Assembly: GCA_009843505.1 (NCBI GenBank)
Contig: VYDI01000021.1
Span: 1 to 64,000 of the forward strand
DNA from: Holophagales bacterium
GTDB taxonomy: Bacteria > Acidobacteriota > Thermoanaerobaculia > Multivoradales > Multivoraceae
Length of the DNA stretch: 64,000 nucleotides
Reading direction: 5' to 3'
The translations under genes were made by a program, and so were the position numbers. Below are positions 50,253 through 60,500 of the stretch, piece after piece. Numbering within the stretch: the stretch's first letter is position 1; each line of letters starts with the position of its first letter. The notes below the pieces were generated by a model, which saw only the letters and a list, made by a program, of their open reading frames with translations, was not told the origin of the DNA and ran no database searches.

Positions 50253-51497
50253 CTAGTCGACAGCGAGCTCTACCGCCTCCGCGAACCTCGCCAGACCGCT
50301 CTCCGCGGCCGCCCGATCAGCCGCGGGAGGCTTGGCCCCATCCGCCTCGTAGTGGAGCGACAGCACCTCCAGACGCCCCCGTTTCCGGTGCGCCTTCAGG
50401 TCGTAGCGCGCCACCAACCGGTCGCCCGCCAGCACCGGCATGCAGTAGTAGCCATAGCAACGCTTCGAGGCCGGCTTGAAGATCTCCAGGATCTGGTCGA
50501 AACCGAACAGGTGCGCCACCCGCGGCCGTCGCCAGAGCACCGGGTCGAACGGCGACAGCAGCACGCCCCGGTCCGGCGCCGGACGCACCCGCCGCAACCG
50601 CGCCGCGAGTTCCAGATCGGCGGGCCGCACCCATCCCGACCGACTCTTGCCGCCGGCCGCGATCACGTCGCACGGGGTCGCCTCCCCCGCGGCGGCCAGG
50701 TCTTCCAGCGCGCATCTGATCTGCGGGCGCACGTTCTTGAGCCGCCAGGTGTCGGCGAGCGCGCCGATCGTCGCCCAGCCGTGACCCTCGAGAGCGCGCA
50801 GGATCAGCGCCCGGATCCCCTTCTCCAGGCTCCAGTCCTCGCTCCGCCAGCGCTCGGGGATCACCCGCTCGGGCAGGTCGAAGGTCCGCTGGAAGTTCCG
50901 GCGCGACCGGATGGCGAGCTCCCCGGTGGACCACAGCGAATAGGCGACCCAGCGTTCCCGTTTCGATCGCCACACCTCGCCCAGCATCGGCCCCGTCAGA
51001 TCCAGGGACCGCATCGGCCCCTCGGCCTCGACCCGGCGCAGGATCGCCTTCGCCACTTCCGGGTGCTCGCGAATCCCCTTGCTGTGCCAGGTCCTGCCGC
51101 TTCGATACTCCTTGCGGCGGAAGCCGAACGCAGGGTAGAGATCGATCGGGATCCAGCTCGCCTCGTGACCCCAGTACTCGAAGATCGGCTCGCCCGGCTG
51201 CAGGAGTTCCTCCGGTAGGTTCCGATCGATTCCGGGCCAGCGCGACAACGGCACGAGAGCGTGGGTGCGGGCGCCGGCAATCGAGATGGTGTCGAGCTGG
51301 AGATATCCGAAGCGCTCGATCAGTGCGTGGAGCGCCCGGCGCGCCCGCAGGCCGCGGCCCGAAGCAGCGGCCGGCAGACCGGTCCATTCCGGATTCAGCA
51401 GCCCCGCCCGCGCCAGCGCCAGCCGCCGGGCATCGCGGACCGTGATCTCGGCCCGGCCGGCGCCCGCCGAAGGAGCATCCGCGACGTCCCGGGGCAC
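50253..51497 (-). CDS. YcaQ/AlkX-type interstrand-crosslink DNA glycosylase
   Basis: 414 residues of the HTH_42 (winged helix) family. E. coli YcaQ unhooks interstrand DNA crosslinks. The catalytic QxD motif is visible in GYLQLDTISI, and family blocks LSRWPGIDRNLPEELL, YWGHEASWIPIDLYPAF, RTWHSKGIREHPEVA and SPFDPVLWRRPRVAHLFGFD follow. The C-terminal CMPVLAGDRLVARYDLKAHRKRG is the family end. Length and order are normal. It is 3 bases after the TonB receptor stop, apparently the last gene of the OYE/DUF993/TonB operon, although a DNA repair role does not fit with that theme. Confidence 0.88.
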   Translation of the reverse strand: MPRDVADAPSAGAGRAEITVRDARRLALARAGLLNPEWTGLPAAASGRGLRARRALHALIERFGYLQLDTISIAGARTHALVPLSRWPGIDRNLPEELLQPGEPIFEYWGHEASWIPIDLYPAFGFRRKEYRSGRTWHSKGIREHPEVAKAILRRVEAEGPMRSLDLTGPMLGEVWRSKRERWVAYSLWSTGELAIRSRRNFQRTFDLPERVIPERWRSEDWSLEKGIRALILRALEGHGWATIGALADTWRLKNVRPQIRCALEDLAAAGEATPCDVIAAGGKSRSGWVRPADLELAARLRRVRPAPDRGVLLSPFDPVLWRRPRVAHLFGFDQILEIFKPASKRCYGYYCMPVLAGDRLVARYDLKAHRKRGRLEVLSLHYEADGAKPPAADRAAAESGLARFAEAVELAVD

Positions 51498-51500
51498 GGA

Positions 51501-54434
51501 TTAGAACTCGACGCTCAGGGAGATCTGCACGCGGCGCGGGTCGAAGCGGTCGCGGGGTTCTCCGAAGGCGGCGTCGCGCCGGAACGGGTTCATGTTGTAG
51601 CCGGTCTGGCGATCGAACAGGTTGAAGAGATCGACACGGAGCCGAAGGCCCAGGTCCGTCGGCAGGAGGAAGTGCTGCGTGTAGCCCAGGTCCAGTTGCC
51701 AGTGGCTCGGACTGCGCCTGCTGCCGGCCTGCTCCGCGTAACGGTTGGTCGACGAGAAGTAGGAGGGTAGCCCGTAGGCGACCGAGTCCCACGCTTCCCA
51801 CGGCTGCCCGGACTGGAAGAAGACGAAGGCGCCGACGCTCCCCCGCCACGGCAGGTCGAGACGGCCGAACACCTTGGCGAGGTGCGGCCGGTCCCCACGC
51901 AGCGTCCCGTCCTTGTTGTCCCATACCTGCCGGCCATAGCCATCGGCGAGGTTGGACGAACCGATGAACAGGTTCGCGTCGTTGTTCCAGCTCGTGTTGT
52001 CCTGATCGAAGTTCCCCGTGTAGCGGCTCCGCACGTACGAAGCGTTCAGGTAGCCGCGCACGCCCCGCCAGACGAGTTCGACGGCCGCCTCCGAGTACTC
52101 CGTGTACGCGTCATCGAGTTCGGCGATCACGTAGCTCGAGCCGCCGATCTCCGCTCGAACGGCATCGAGACCCCGCACGTAGAGACCGCGGGCGGCGATG
52201 TGGGCGGGGGCGCTGTCGTAACCCCTGGATCCGTTCCAGGTGTCCTCCCAGAAGCGCCCGCCCTCCCGGCGGCGCAGATGAGCGCTGAGCGCCAGTCCGC
52301 GCGACAACGTCCGCGTCGCGCCGAGCGTCCACTCGTCGATGCGGCGGGGCTCCATTCCGTCCTGGAACACCTTGCCGGAGGATCCCGGATACGGCTCGTG
52401 GGAGATGATCCGGCCACCCTCGTCGAACAGCACCCGCAGGCTGGCGCGGCTGTTCCGGTCCCAGGAGGCCGCGCGCGCCAGCGAGGTCGCCGCCGGGTGA
52501 TAGCGCGCGTAGTTCGCGAAGACCGTGCCCTCCGCCCGGTAGGACCAGGTGACGCCGAGGCGCGGCTGAATCATGTCCCGCCAGTCGATCGTGTACATCC
52601 GGTACTTCGCGCCCGGCGCCAGGGCGAAGCCGGACACCGTCCCCGGCGCCACTCGCAGCCCCTGTCCGTACAGGACGTCCTCGCTTAGCAGCACGCCGGC
52701 GTCGAAGGTGAAGTCGCCCGTGACCAGGCGGTCGTGGACCTCCAGCGACGTCGTCTCCGTGAAGGAGTCGATGGGCGAAACCACCGTGCCGTCCGGGCGC
52801 CGGAGGCTCATCTGCTGCACCGTAGCGACGTAGAAGACCGGCGTTCCGTCCTCGGCCAGGTCGACGCCGCCCGGCGCCGCGATGGCGCCCCAACCGTTCG
52901 ATTCACGGCTCAGCGTCTCGCGCGCCTCGGCGGCCCGCAACCCGAAGTGGAGGTCGTGGCCTGTGGCGCCCCAGTCGAACTCGTGATCGAACGTCAGTTC
53001 GAAGCTCCGCCGGTAGAACGCCTGGTCGTTGATCAACGGATGCGCGCCGACGGCGCCGCCCCCCTGGCGCTCACCCCGGTCGTCCACGTAGCCGTATCGC
53101 TCCACCAGGGACCTGATCGCGGCGTTGTAGGCATCGGCGCCGTCCGCGTACCCGGGGACGCTGAAGTAACCCATCCGGTCCAGATTCTCCACGTCGAGCA
53201 CGCCGTCGAGCGCCGGCCGAACCGCCAGCGCCACGTCGGGCCCGGACGAGCCCTCGAGCTCGTAGTCGCTGAACCGGAACGAGAGGGCACCCAAGGCAAA
53301 CTGCCAGACACCGTCGACGTTCGCCACCCGCTGGTCCGCCCTGCCGCCGAGCGATACCGAATCGGCCTCGTACGGCCCGACCGAGACGCCGTTCTCCTCG
53401 CGCCGCGAGGCACGGTAGCCCGCATTGAGCAGCACCTGGTCCGACGGCGCGTGCGTCAGCCTGCCGTAGAACTCGCGCCGCGTGTTCTCGTAGTCCTTGA
53501 CCGGTCCGTAGGCCGTAGCCGCGTTCGTCCGGCCTTCCGTGGGACGGAAAGCGGAAGCGAAGAAGAAGAGCCGCGACGGAACGATCGGGCCGCCGACGGT
53601 TGCGACGGCCCGCTGGCGGTCCATGTCGTGTCCAGCCACGGGTTCCAGAACCGTCTCGGGTTCCGCCAGGAGATCCCGTGGCTCCACCGTGTACTCGACG
53701 CTGCCCGCGAAGGCGTTCGTACCCGATCTCGCCGTCGAGTCCATCGTGAATCCGCCGCTTCGGTTGAAGCCCACCGCCGTGGCGCCGGCACGCTCGAAGG
53801 TCACCTGGTCGACGTCATGGCTCGAAAGCTCCGCCGACAGCGTGCCGAACATCGGCAGCGACACGTCGACGCCGTCGAAACGGTACACGTTGTCCTGACC
53901 GCTGCCGCCGCTGGCCGGTCCACGTACGCTGTCCTGGGTCACCTGGACGCCCGGAGCCAGCCGAACGAGGCTGCGATAGTCGGGACCGAGCGGCATGTCC
54001 CGCACCGCCTCGCCGTCGATGGCGCTGGCCACGGCGGCACGGCCGCGGACGGCGACCCGCTCTCCGACCACGACGAGTTCCTCGCTGAAAGCGGCCGTGG
54101 CGTCGAGTTCCAGGTTCAGTGTCGTCGTCTGGCCGAGCAGGACCTGGGCCTCGACCGTTCGGCTTGCTCCCGCCGGGGTCGTGAACGTGACCCGATAGCG
54201 GCCCGGGTAGAGCCGCGGCAGCGCGTAGCGGCCGGACGCGTCGGTGACAGTCGACCTTGGCCGGGGCACGACCTCGGTCTCGGCCAGAATGCCGATGCCG
54301 TCGGGCGAGGCGGCACCGCGCAGCGTCACCGTCCCCTCGATGCGTCCGGTCTGCTGGGCTGTCGCGGCATCGGCGCAGAGCAGCAGCGCCAGAGCCAAGA
54401 ACACATGAGCGTCGGTCAGCCGCCAGTCAGTCAT
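51501..54434 (-). CDS. TonB-dependent receptor with carboxypeptidase-regulatory-like domain
   Basis: 977 residues, outer-membrane importer powered by TonB. Signal peptide (VFLALALLLCADAATAQ), then a carboxypeptidase-like Ig domain (GRIEGTVTLRGAASPDG ... PRLYPGRYRVTF), the plug (EELVVVGERVAVRGRAAVAS ... VYRFDGVDVSLPMFGTLS) and a 22-strand-type barrel ending VQISLSVEF with the C-terminal aromatic of beta-barrel proteins. It is of the SusC-like/Oar-like group common in Acidobacteriota. It overlaps the end of the DUF993 gene by 8 bases. The cargo is unknown; the operon suggests a compound processed by an oxidoreductase and an aldolase. Confidence 0.9.
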   Translation of the reverse strand: MTDWRLTDAHVFLALALLLCADAATAQQTGRIEGTVTLRGAASPDGIGILAETEVVPRPRSTVTDASGRYALPRLYPGRYRVTFTTPAGASRTVEAQVLLGQTTTLNLELDATAAFSEELVVVGERVAVRGRAAVASAIDGEAVRDMPLGPDYRSLVRLAPGVQVTQDSVRGPASGGSGQDNVYRFDGVDVSLPMFGTLSAELSSHDVDQVTFERAGATAVGFNRSGGFTMDSTARSGTNAFAGSVEYTVEPRDLLAEPETVLEPVAGHDMDRQRAVATVGGPIVPSRLFFFASAFRPTEGRTNAATAYGPVKDYENTRREFYGRLTHAPSDQVLLNAGYRASRREENGVSVGPYEADSVSLGGRADQRVANVDGVWQFALGALSFRFSDYELEGSSGPDVALAVRPALDGVLDVENLDRMGYFSVPGYADGADAYNAAIRSLVERYGYVDDRGERQGGGAVGAHPLINDQAFYRRSFELTFDHEFDWGATGHDLHFGLRAAEARETLSRESNGWGAIAAPGGVDLAEDGTPVFYVATVQQMSLRRPDGTVVSPIDSFTETTSLEVHDRLVTGDFTFDAGVLLSEDVLYGQGLRVAPGTVSGFALAPGAKYRMYTIDWRDMIQPRLGVTWSYRAEGTVFANYARYHPAATSLARAASWDRNSRASLRVLFDEGGRIISHEPYPGSSGKVFQDGMEPRRIDEWTLGATRTLSRGLALSAHLRRREGGRFWEDTWNGSRGYDSAPAHIAARGLYVRGLDAVRAEIGGSSYVIAELDDAYTEYSEAAVELVWRGVRGYLNASYVRSRYTGNFDQDNTSWNNDANLFIGSSNLADGYGRQVWDNKDGTLRGDRPHLAKVFGRLDLPWRGSVGAFVFFQSGQPWEAWDSVAYGLPSYFSSTNRYAEQAGSRRSPSHWQLDLGYTQHFLLPTDLGLRLRVDLFNLFDRQTGYNMNPFRRDAAFGEPRDRFDPRRVQISLSVEF

Positions 54435-55542
54435 CGCCCAACGTGCCCGCGCGCCGCGCGAGAGACGCGACCCCGCGGTAGTACGCGGCGTCCCGCGCCA
54501 GATCCTCGCGGTTGACCAGCATCGGATTGTCCTGCAGCCCGCGCAGCCAGGCGTGGTAGGCGAGTCCGGCCTTGTAGTGACGCGTCGGCGGCTGAAAGAT
54601 GAAGCGGGCGAGTTCTTCGGCCGGTCCCATCAGCTCGCGATAGCGCTCGACGTCCCCGTCGCCGAGCGCGCGAAGGGCCGCAGCCGCCGGCTCGGCTACC
54701 GCGTCGAAAGCGCCGAGCAGAGCGTGGCTGAAGTCGCCCAAGGCCACTCTGCGGCCCTTCAGTTCGAACGTACCGCCGAGCCTCGATCCCCTGGCCGCCG
54801 GCTGCCCCTCCAGCAACCGCGCAAAGTGGTAGTCGTCGCCCGTCAGCACGATCTGGCCGCGCATGCCGATGCGCCGCCGGAGCAGCACCTCGTACTCCTC
54901 GTCCAGGAGCGACAACTTGACCCCACGCACCTTGTCGGCATGCCGGGCGAGGATCCGCTCCAGGCTGTTGCCAGGAAAGTAGCCGCGCATCGCCGGGTGG
55001 AACATCTCGCCCAGCCAGTGCAGGAACAACGGACCCTCCAGTTGATCGATGATCGCTCCGTAGACGTCGACGTAGTCCCGCTCGGAGGCGCCGGTGGCCG
55101 TTAGCCGCGGCATCGGCAGCAGCACGGGGACGCCGCCCGACTCGGCGATGAACTCCGCCTGCTCCGCCACCGCGTCGATGAGTTCCGTGTTGCTGCCTAC
55201 CGCATCGAACTGGTCGCTGCCGGCCCCGGCCAGGAAGCCGTTGCGGAGTTCGAGCGAGGCGCAGAGCTCGATCAACCGTCGCGCGCTGGGCCAGCCGATC
55301 TCGAAGCGCTGCGCCGTATCCATCGCCTCCGCGACGCCGAAGCCGAGCGAGTCGACGTAGCGGCGCAGACCGGCCGTCGCCTTCCAGTCGATCCAGTGTT
55401 CGATCTCTTGTGCGGAACCGGGCTGTTCGAGCGAGTGGCCGGCCTGGGCGTAGCCGTCGCGAACGACGACGTGGAGCGCGGCGAAACAGAGCCTGGGCAG
55501 CGGCGCCAGGCCGCCGGACGGTTCCTGGCGGGTTGCGCTCAC
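54427..55542 (-). CDS. DUF993 protein (dihydrodipicolinate-synthase-like aldolase)
   Basis: 371 residues with a TIM-barrel look: IDWKATAGLRRYVDSLGFGVAEAMDTAQ, GVPVLLPMPRLT, GPLFLHWLGEMFHPAMRGYFPG, RGVKLSLLDEEYEVLLRR and IVLTGDDYHFARLLEG. It matches the DUF993 family, related to Class I aldolases (a Lys for Schiff base is likely in the RGVKLS strand). The start is GTG at 55542, forming a GTGA overlap with the upstream oxidoreductase. The product probably cleaves or forms a C-C bond in a sugar-acid or similar path. No experimental function is known to me. Confidence 0.8.
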   Translation of the reverse strand: MSATRQEPSGGLAPLPRLCFAALHVVVRDGYAQAGHSLEQPGSAQEIEHWIDWKATAGLRRYVDSLGFGVAEAMDTAQRFEIGWPSARRLIELCASLELRNGFLAGAGSDQFDAVGSNTELIDAVAEQAEFIAESGGVPVLLPMPRLTATGASERDYVDVYGAIIDQLEGPLFLHWLGEMFHPAMRGYFPGNSLERILARHADKVRGVKLSLLDEEYEVLLRRRIGMRGQIVLTGDDYHFARLLEGQPAARGSRLGGTFELKGRRVALGDFSHALLGAFDAVAEPAAAALRALGDGDVERYRELMGPAEELARFIFQPPTRHYKAGLAYHAWLRGLQDNPMLVNREDLARDAAYYRGVASLARRAGTLGDD

Positions 55543-57005
55543 AGGGCGGCCGCCTTCTTGATCTCCTTGATCCGGGCGAACTCTGGGGTCAGCCGGTAGT
55601 GCTCGTCCAGCGGGTAGCAGCCGCTGACCATGTTGTTGCGAGGCCCCGTCGTGCAGTCGCTGAAGGTGCGGCAGACGCGCCGCCGCTCGAGCGGCCGCCC
55701 CGCCAGCACGTCGGCCGGGAGGCGCGGGTAAGCCAGGACCATACGCCCCAGGCCGACAAAGTCGACGTAGCCGGCCCCGACCTCCGCCTCGGCCACGTAT
55801 GGCAGCCACTCCTGCAGGTAGCTGTACCCCGTCCCCACCAGGGGGAGTCGCGGAAACGCTGCGCGCACGGTGCGCACGGCAGCCAGTTGACGCAGCACGG
55901 AGCGCAACGGATCCTCGGGTGGAAGGTAGCTATCCGATGCCGGGTAGGTGAAGGGGCGCGACAGGTGCGGGCAACTGTAGGGCGAGCCCATCGTCACATT
56001 GACCACTTCGACACCAGCCTCGACAGCCAAGCCAATGTAGCGAATCGCGTCCGCGCAGGTGGGTTCGGGGACGGAGACGTCCGACGGATTGAGTCCGAAG
56101 CCGAGGTCCGCCGGTTTCGGGCTGTCGACTTCCGGCACCCCGATACCGTCTCCGGCCGCCGCGAAGGGCGCCACGTCGCCGACCGACAGGCGGACGCCGA
56201 TGCCGAGTTCCGGGCACGCCGCCCGCACCGCGGCGATGATCCGAAGCGGCAAGCGAACGCGGTTCTCGAACGATCCGCCGTAGCGCCCCGGCCGGGTGTT
56301 GGCGCCGAGCAGTTCGTGCAGGAGGTAGCCGTGGCAGCACTTGATGTCGACGAAGTCGTAGCCGGCCATCTCGGCGCAGCGTGCTGCGCGCACGTAGGCG
56401 CCGGCGACTTCCTCCAACTGATCGTCGCCGATCAGCGGACGTTCGGCCGCCTCTCCGAGACGACCGTCGAGCACCGGATGGACCTGCGCCCGCAACGGCC
56501 GCGGCAGCGCGGGCGGCGGATCGGGCCGCGAAAGCCGGCCCGAATGGGTCAACTGTAGACCGATCACCGGCCGTTCGCCGCCGACCCCGCTCTCCTCGTA
56601 ACCGGCGAGAGTCTCCCGGCGGAGGATGCCGAGCCAGGCGACACAGTCATCCAGCCGATCGCCGTCGATGAAGAGCTGGTTCGGGTTTGCGCGCCCCTCC
56701 GGCACCACGGCCACCGCCTCCCCGCCCCAGATCAGCTTCGCCCCGCTCAGCCCGAACCGCCGCCAACGCCTCAGCGTCAGGTCGCTCGGACTGCCGTCCC
56801 GGTTCCCGTCCCAACCCTCCATCGGATGGACCGCGAACCGGTTGCCCGCCTCGCGGCCAAACAAGGCGAGCGGCTCCGCCAGCGGCCCCTCCGGGCCGCG
56901 CAGCTCGTCGGCGCAGTCGAACGCCGGGTCGAGGCCGCGCAGATGCTCCCGGAAGGCCTCGACGCTGCGATGGTGCCCCGGAGGCGTGTAGCGCCGGCTG
57001 TTCAT
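55539..57005 (-). CDS. NADH:flavin oxidoreductase (old yellow enzyme family)
   Basis: 488 residues of the FMN-containing TIM-barrel enzymes: FAVHPMEGWDGNRDG, FGLSGAKLIWGGEAVAVV, GLQLTHSGRLSRPD and the signature GYDFVDIKCCHGYLLHELLG followed by NTRPGRYGGSFENRVRLPL. It ends with LVGTGYSYLQEWL and a cysteine-rich end (RVCRTFSDCTTGPRN) that may coordinate a metal or Fe-S cluster. The C-terminal NAD(FAD) domain of 2,4-dienoyl-CoA reductase is absent. First gene of the OYE/DUF993/TonB/YcaQ operon; a reductase of a conjugated enone or similar is expected. Confidence 0.88.
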   Translation of the reverse strand: MNSRRYTPPGHHRSVEAFREHLRGLDPAFDCADELRGPEGPLAEPLALFGREAGNRFAVHPMEGWDGNRDGSPSDLTLRRWRRFGLSGAKLIWGGEAVAVVPEGRANPNQLFIDGDRLDDCVAWLGILRRETLAGYEESGVGGERPVIGLQLTHSGRLSRPDPPPALPRPLRAQVHPVLDGRLGEAAERPLIGDDQLEEVAGAYVRAARCAEMAGYDFVDIKCCHGYLLHELLGANTRPGRYGGSFENRVRLPLRIIAAVRAACPELGIGVRLSVGDVAPFAAAGDGIGVPEVDSPKPADLGFGLNPSDVSVPEPTCADAIRYIGLAVEAGVEVVNVTMGSPYSCPHLSRPFTYPASDSYLPPEDPLRSVLRQLAAVRTVRAAFPRLPLVGTGYSYLQEWLPYVAEAEVGAGYVDFVGLGRMVLAYPRLPADVLAGRPLERRRVCRTFSDCTTGPRNNMVSGCYPLDEHYRLTPEFARIKEIKKAAAL

Positions 57006-57578
57006 GTCGGCGAAGGCTACAGCGAGCGCGCCTGCCACTTCATCGACATCGGCCCGTCTACAATGCCGCCCGTACAAAGCCGCCTGCCCGCCGGAGTCGC
57101 AAGCCCTGGGCGATGGGATCCAGGGGCTTGACGCAGGCAGGCGCGCTTCTGCTTCGACCGCGGGACGACTTTCTCTCAACCAACCGGATCGAGTACTTCA
57201 ACGCGCCCAGCGGGGCAAGCACCGCGGACGCCCTGAGGTCGGCTTCCGAGGCGAAGGAGTCGGCCTCCGCGCCAACGGCCGGTTCGTCAAGCTCAGCGCA
57301 GGAGAGGTGAAGCTGGTGGTTCCGATGTCTGGTGGTTTCTAACTTCGAGACGTCGGCCGCTCGCGCGGAAGACGTTCCGGTCCCGGACGACGACTCGCAT
57401 TGCTGCGGGTTCGGCAACACGCACGAGGATCTCGCCGTGGTGACCGAACTGACCTTGCTCGTAAGACCCGAGAACATCCCCCCGGTCATCGTCCGCGCTC
57501 CCTTAGCGCTGAGGACTTCCCACTGGTCGTTCGATCCCTCGAGATGCGGAACTCGCGGGAAGGGCTGCAGCTCCAGCC
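57006..57578. other. 573-base gene-poor gap
   Basis: No convincing gene on either strand. Short open frames occur (for example plus-strand 57166-57310 and minus-strand 57058-57489), but none has a recognisable motif, ribosome-binding site or consistent codon pattern. The region separates the KAP/ISP operon from the OYE operon and could be a decayed gene or a recombination junction. It must also hold the promoter of the OYE gene and the end of the ISP transcript. Confidence 0.5.
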
Positions 57579-60500
57579 TCAGTGGGAGATCAAGATCTGC
57601 CCCGTCTCCTTGCGTGGCTTCGGCGCCTTTCGCATCTCGTCCGGGACTTGCGGGAGGTCGTGCGCCTGGATGCAGTCGCCCGCCAGCACTTCGTCCAGCA
57701 GTCGGCCTTGCTCCGGGTAGATCTTAAGCGTTGCCTCCAACACGTGAAGGAGGTCGAGGAGGTCGGTGGTGAACTCGTCCGTCCAACGTTCCGGGCGAAT
57801 GTAGTCGAGCGGCGACGTCTTCTTGCCCGCCCCCTTCTTCATGCGATAGCCGAGCCAGGACTGAACCACCTTGAGCCCGGACACCTCGAACTCGTAGACA
57901 CTCAGCGACACTGGCGCGAATGCGCCGTCGCCCACTCGAAGAGTTCTCGTCGCCTCGTCGTAGGTGTAGGACTCCGGATAGCCGTCCGGGTCTCCGGGCA
58001 CGGCTACACAGCACCGGGCTTCGCCGTTAGGGATTCCAGGATCCTCCCCGTTCGCCGGCGCGAATCGCTCGCCGTAGGTGTGAAGCCGCAGCAACTCGCG
58101 GCCGAGGGCGCCTGCCTGCCGAAACAGCCGAGCATCCTTTGTCAGCGGGACGCGGACCTCACAGGTTCCGAGTTGGTCGAAGAAGTGCTGAACAAAGGAC
58201 GGATGCGCCAGAACGCCGTAGAGGTAAGCGACGAAGTCCTCTGGGGAGACGGACTCCTCAAACAGGCCGCCGAGCCGGTCCAGGAGGCCGGGCAGCAAGT
58301 TAGTCTCCGCGCCGTCAGGCGAGCGGTAGAGCGGAAGAACGTCCTTGCCGCCGTAGGAACCCCTGAAGAAGTGCCGGTCGGGGACCGTAGAGCAGGCCGT
58401 GAGCGCTGGGCCGCCGCCCAGCGGGTTGCCGAGTAGGCTTAGTAGGAAAACCTGCCGGGGGCTGTGGGACCGCCAGAGTTCCGGCCTTAGGTACGAAACC
58501 AACCGGCTGTCGGCAATCAAGTACTGGCGGTCTAGGGACCTATAGGCGTACCGCTCAAGCCGTGGCAACGGCGCGTCATCCTGCACAAGAGCGATAGGTG
58601 TGCTGTCTTCATCGCCAGTCAACCACTCATTCGAATAGACGCCCGCCACCTTCCTGTCTCGTGCCTCCCGATATGCCTTGGCCCGATCCGGCGCCGCCAG
58701 GAGACCGTGCCATCTCCGGTGCAACGTGTCGGAATCAGGAGCGACTGGCCACGTCCGCTGTACCTCAATACCCGAGTGCTGCCACGGCATCAGGTCCGTC
58801 AACAGAGGCCACTCGAAGTAGCGCCCCTTGCCTGCCGGGAAGAACCGGGCCTGCCAATGGTCGGGACAGTCCTGCCAAGAAACTGACGAGAGACGCTTCA
58901 AGCCGTCCAGGGTCTTCAACTTCTCCGCGCGAGAGCCGCCGATTCGTGCGTAACGGACGGGAGCAGGCTCCCCGGTTCGCGTGCCGGAGCGAAAGAGCAC
59001 GGCGATCGCCACCGGCGTCTGAATGGCGAAGACGCTCGGCTCTCTCCGCGGACCCCGACCGTCGCCGCCCAAATCCAGTATCCAGATCTCGTCGCACAGG
59101 CGCCGCATGTGTTCGCGGATGCCCACGAAGGCATTCCCGAGTAGGTAGCTCGAGGCGGTGATGAAGCTCACGATCCCCGGGCCCGGTGCCGCCTCCTGCT
59201 CGAACACCTTCCAAAGAGCCCAGCGCCAGAAGTACACGTAGGAGTTGTACAGGTTCTTGAGGTCGACGCCGTGGCCCGCGGCCTTCGCGGGTTCGATGAA
59301 GGCCGCCATCAACGAATCGTCCTGTCGATGCTCCAGTCTCTTCTTAGAGGACATCTTCCTGAACTGCTCGGTCTCAGGCAGAGGATCTCCGAAGCGCACC
59401 CATCCGCCCGCTGCGGCAAGTCCTTCCTGTAGGGTTGCGTCAACCGCCCCGTGGCGGTGGTATGGCGGATTGCCAACGCAGACGAGCACCGGCACGTTCT
59501 TCTTTACCTCAAGTGCCCGGCTTCGTTGATCCGCGATCGGCTGAAGCAGGAGGCCCAACTGCGCCGGCTCGGCATCCGGGCTGTCGAGAGTGTCCGCCAG
59601 GTAGATGCCGGTTCCTTCTTCCGGCAGATCGCCTCCACGCTCCCTAAGAGCGCGGCTGGTTCGCAGCTCGGCCACGGCGTACGGGCCGACCATGATCTCG
59701 AAGCCATGGATCCTCCGGGCCAGCGACGACGCTTGTCCCGCCACGGCCCCAGGGCCCTGCTCTGCCCCCACGCGATCCAGCGTGTGCTTGATCACGCCCA
59801 ACAAGTAGGTGCCGGTTCCAACGGCCGGATCGAGAGCCACCACATCGGAGCTTGCGAAACCGAGCCGCCGACCGAGCCGGCTAGTCAGTAGCTCGTCCAC
59901 CAGCCGAACCTGCGCCTGGACGACCTCGACCGGCGTGTAGTACACCCCCGCCTTCTTGCGCAGCTTCGCGTCGTACGCGGCCAGGAAGTCCTCGTAGAAG
60001 TGGAGCCAGGGGTCGTCCGCCCCACCAAGCGTTCCCGGAGGCACGACGCCAACGACCCTGGTCAGCAGATCGAGCGCGGCCCCGATCTCACGCCGGACCT
60101 GAGAGTCCGTGAGGAAGCGCAGTGCTCGGGCCAACAGGTTGTGCCGAGCATCAAGCGCTTCCTCGGCCGCAGAAAGGCTCAGAGGCTCTGCTCCCAAACT
60201 GCGTCCGAGCAGTAAGGCGAAGGTCACCGTCTGGGCGTAGGCATCAGCAAACCGCTCGTCTGACGCCTCAGGGAACAGAAGATAGCGCCAGTCCTGAGCG
60301 GCGGCGTGAATCGGAGACTCCGGGCGGCTCAGGGCCGCCTCCACATCACCCCGTAGCAGCCGGCACAAGGGAGCGAGCATCTCAGCAAAGGCCCTGAGGT
60401 CGACGGCACCCGACCCGGCCAGGGGCAGGATCGGCCGCCACTCTAGGAAGTCGCGGAGAACCGGCTCAAGCCGTTTGCCATCGCGCGGGCCAACCGCCGC

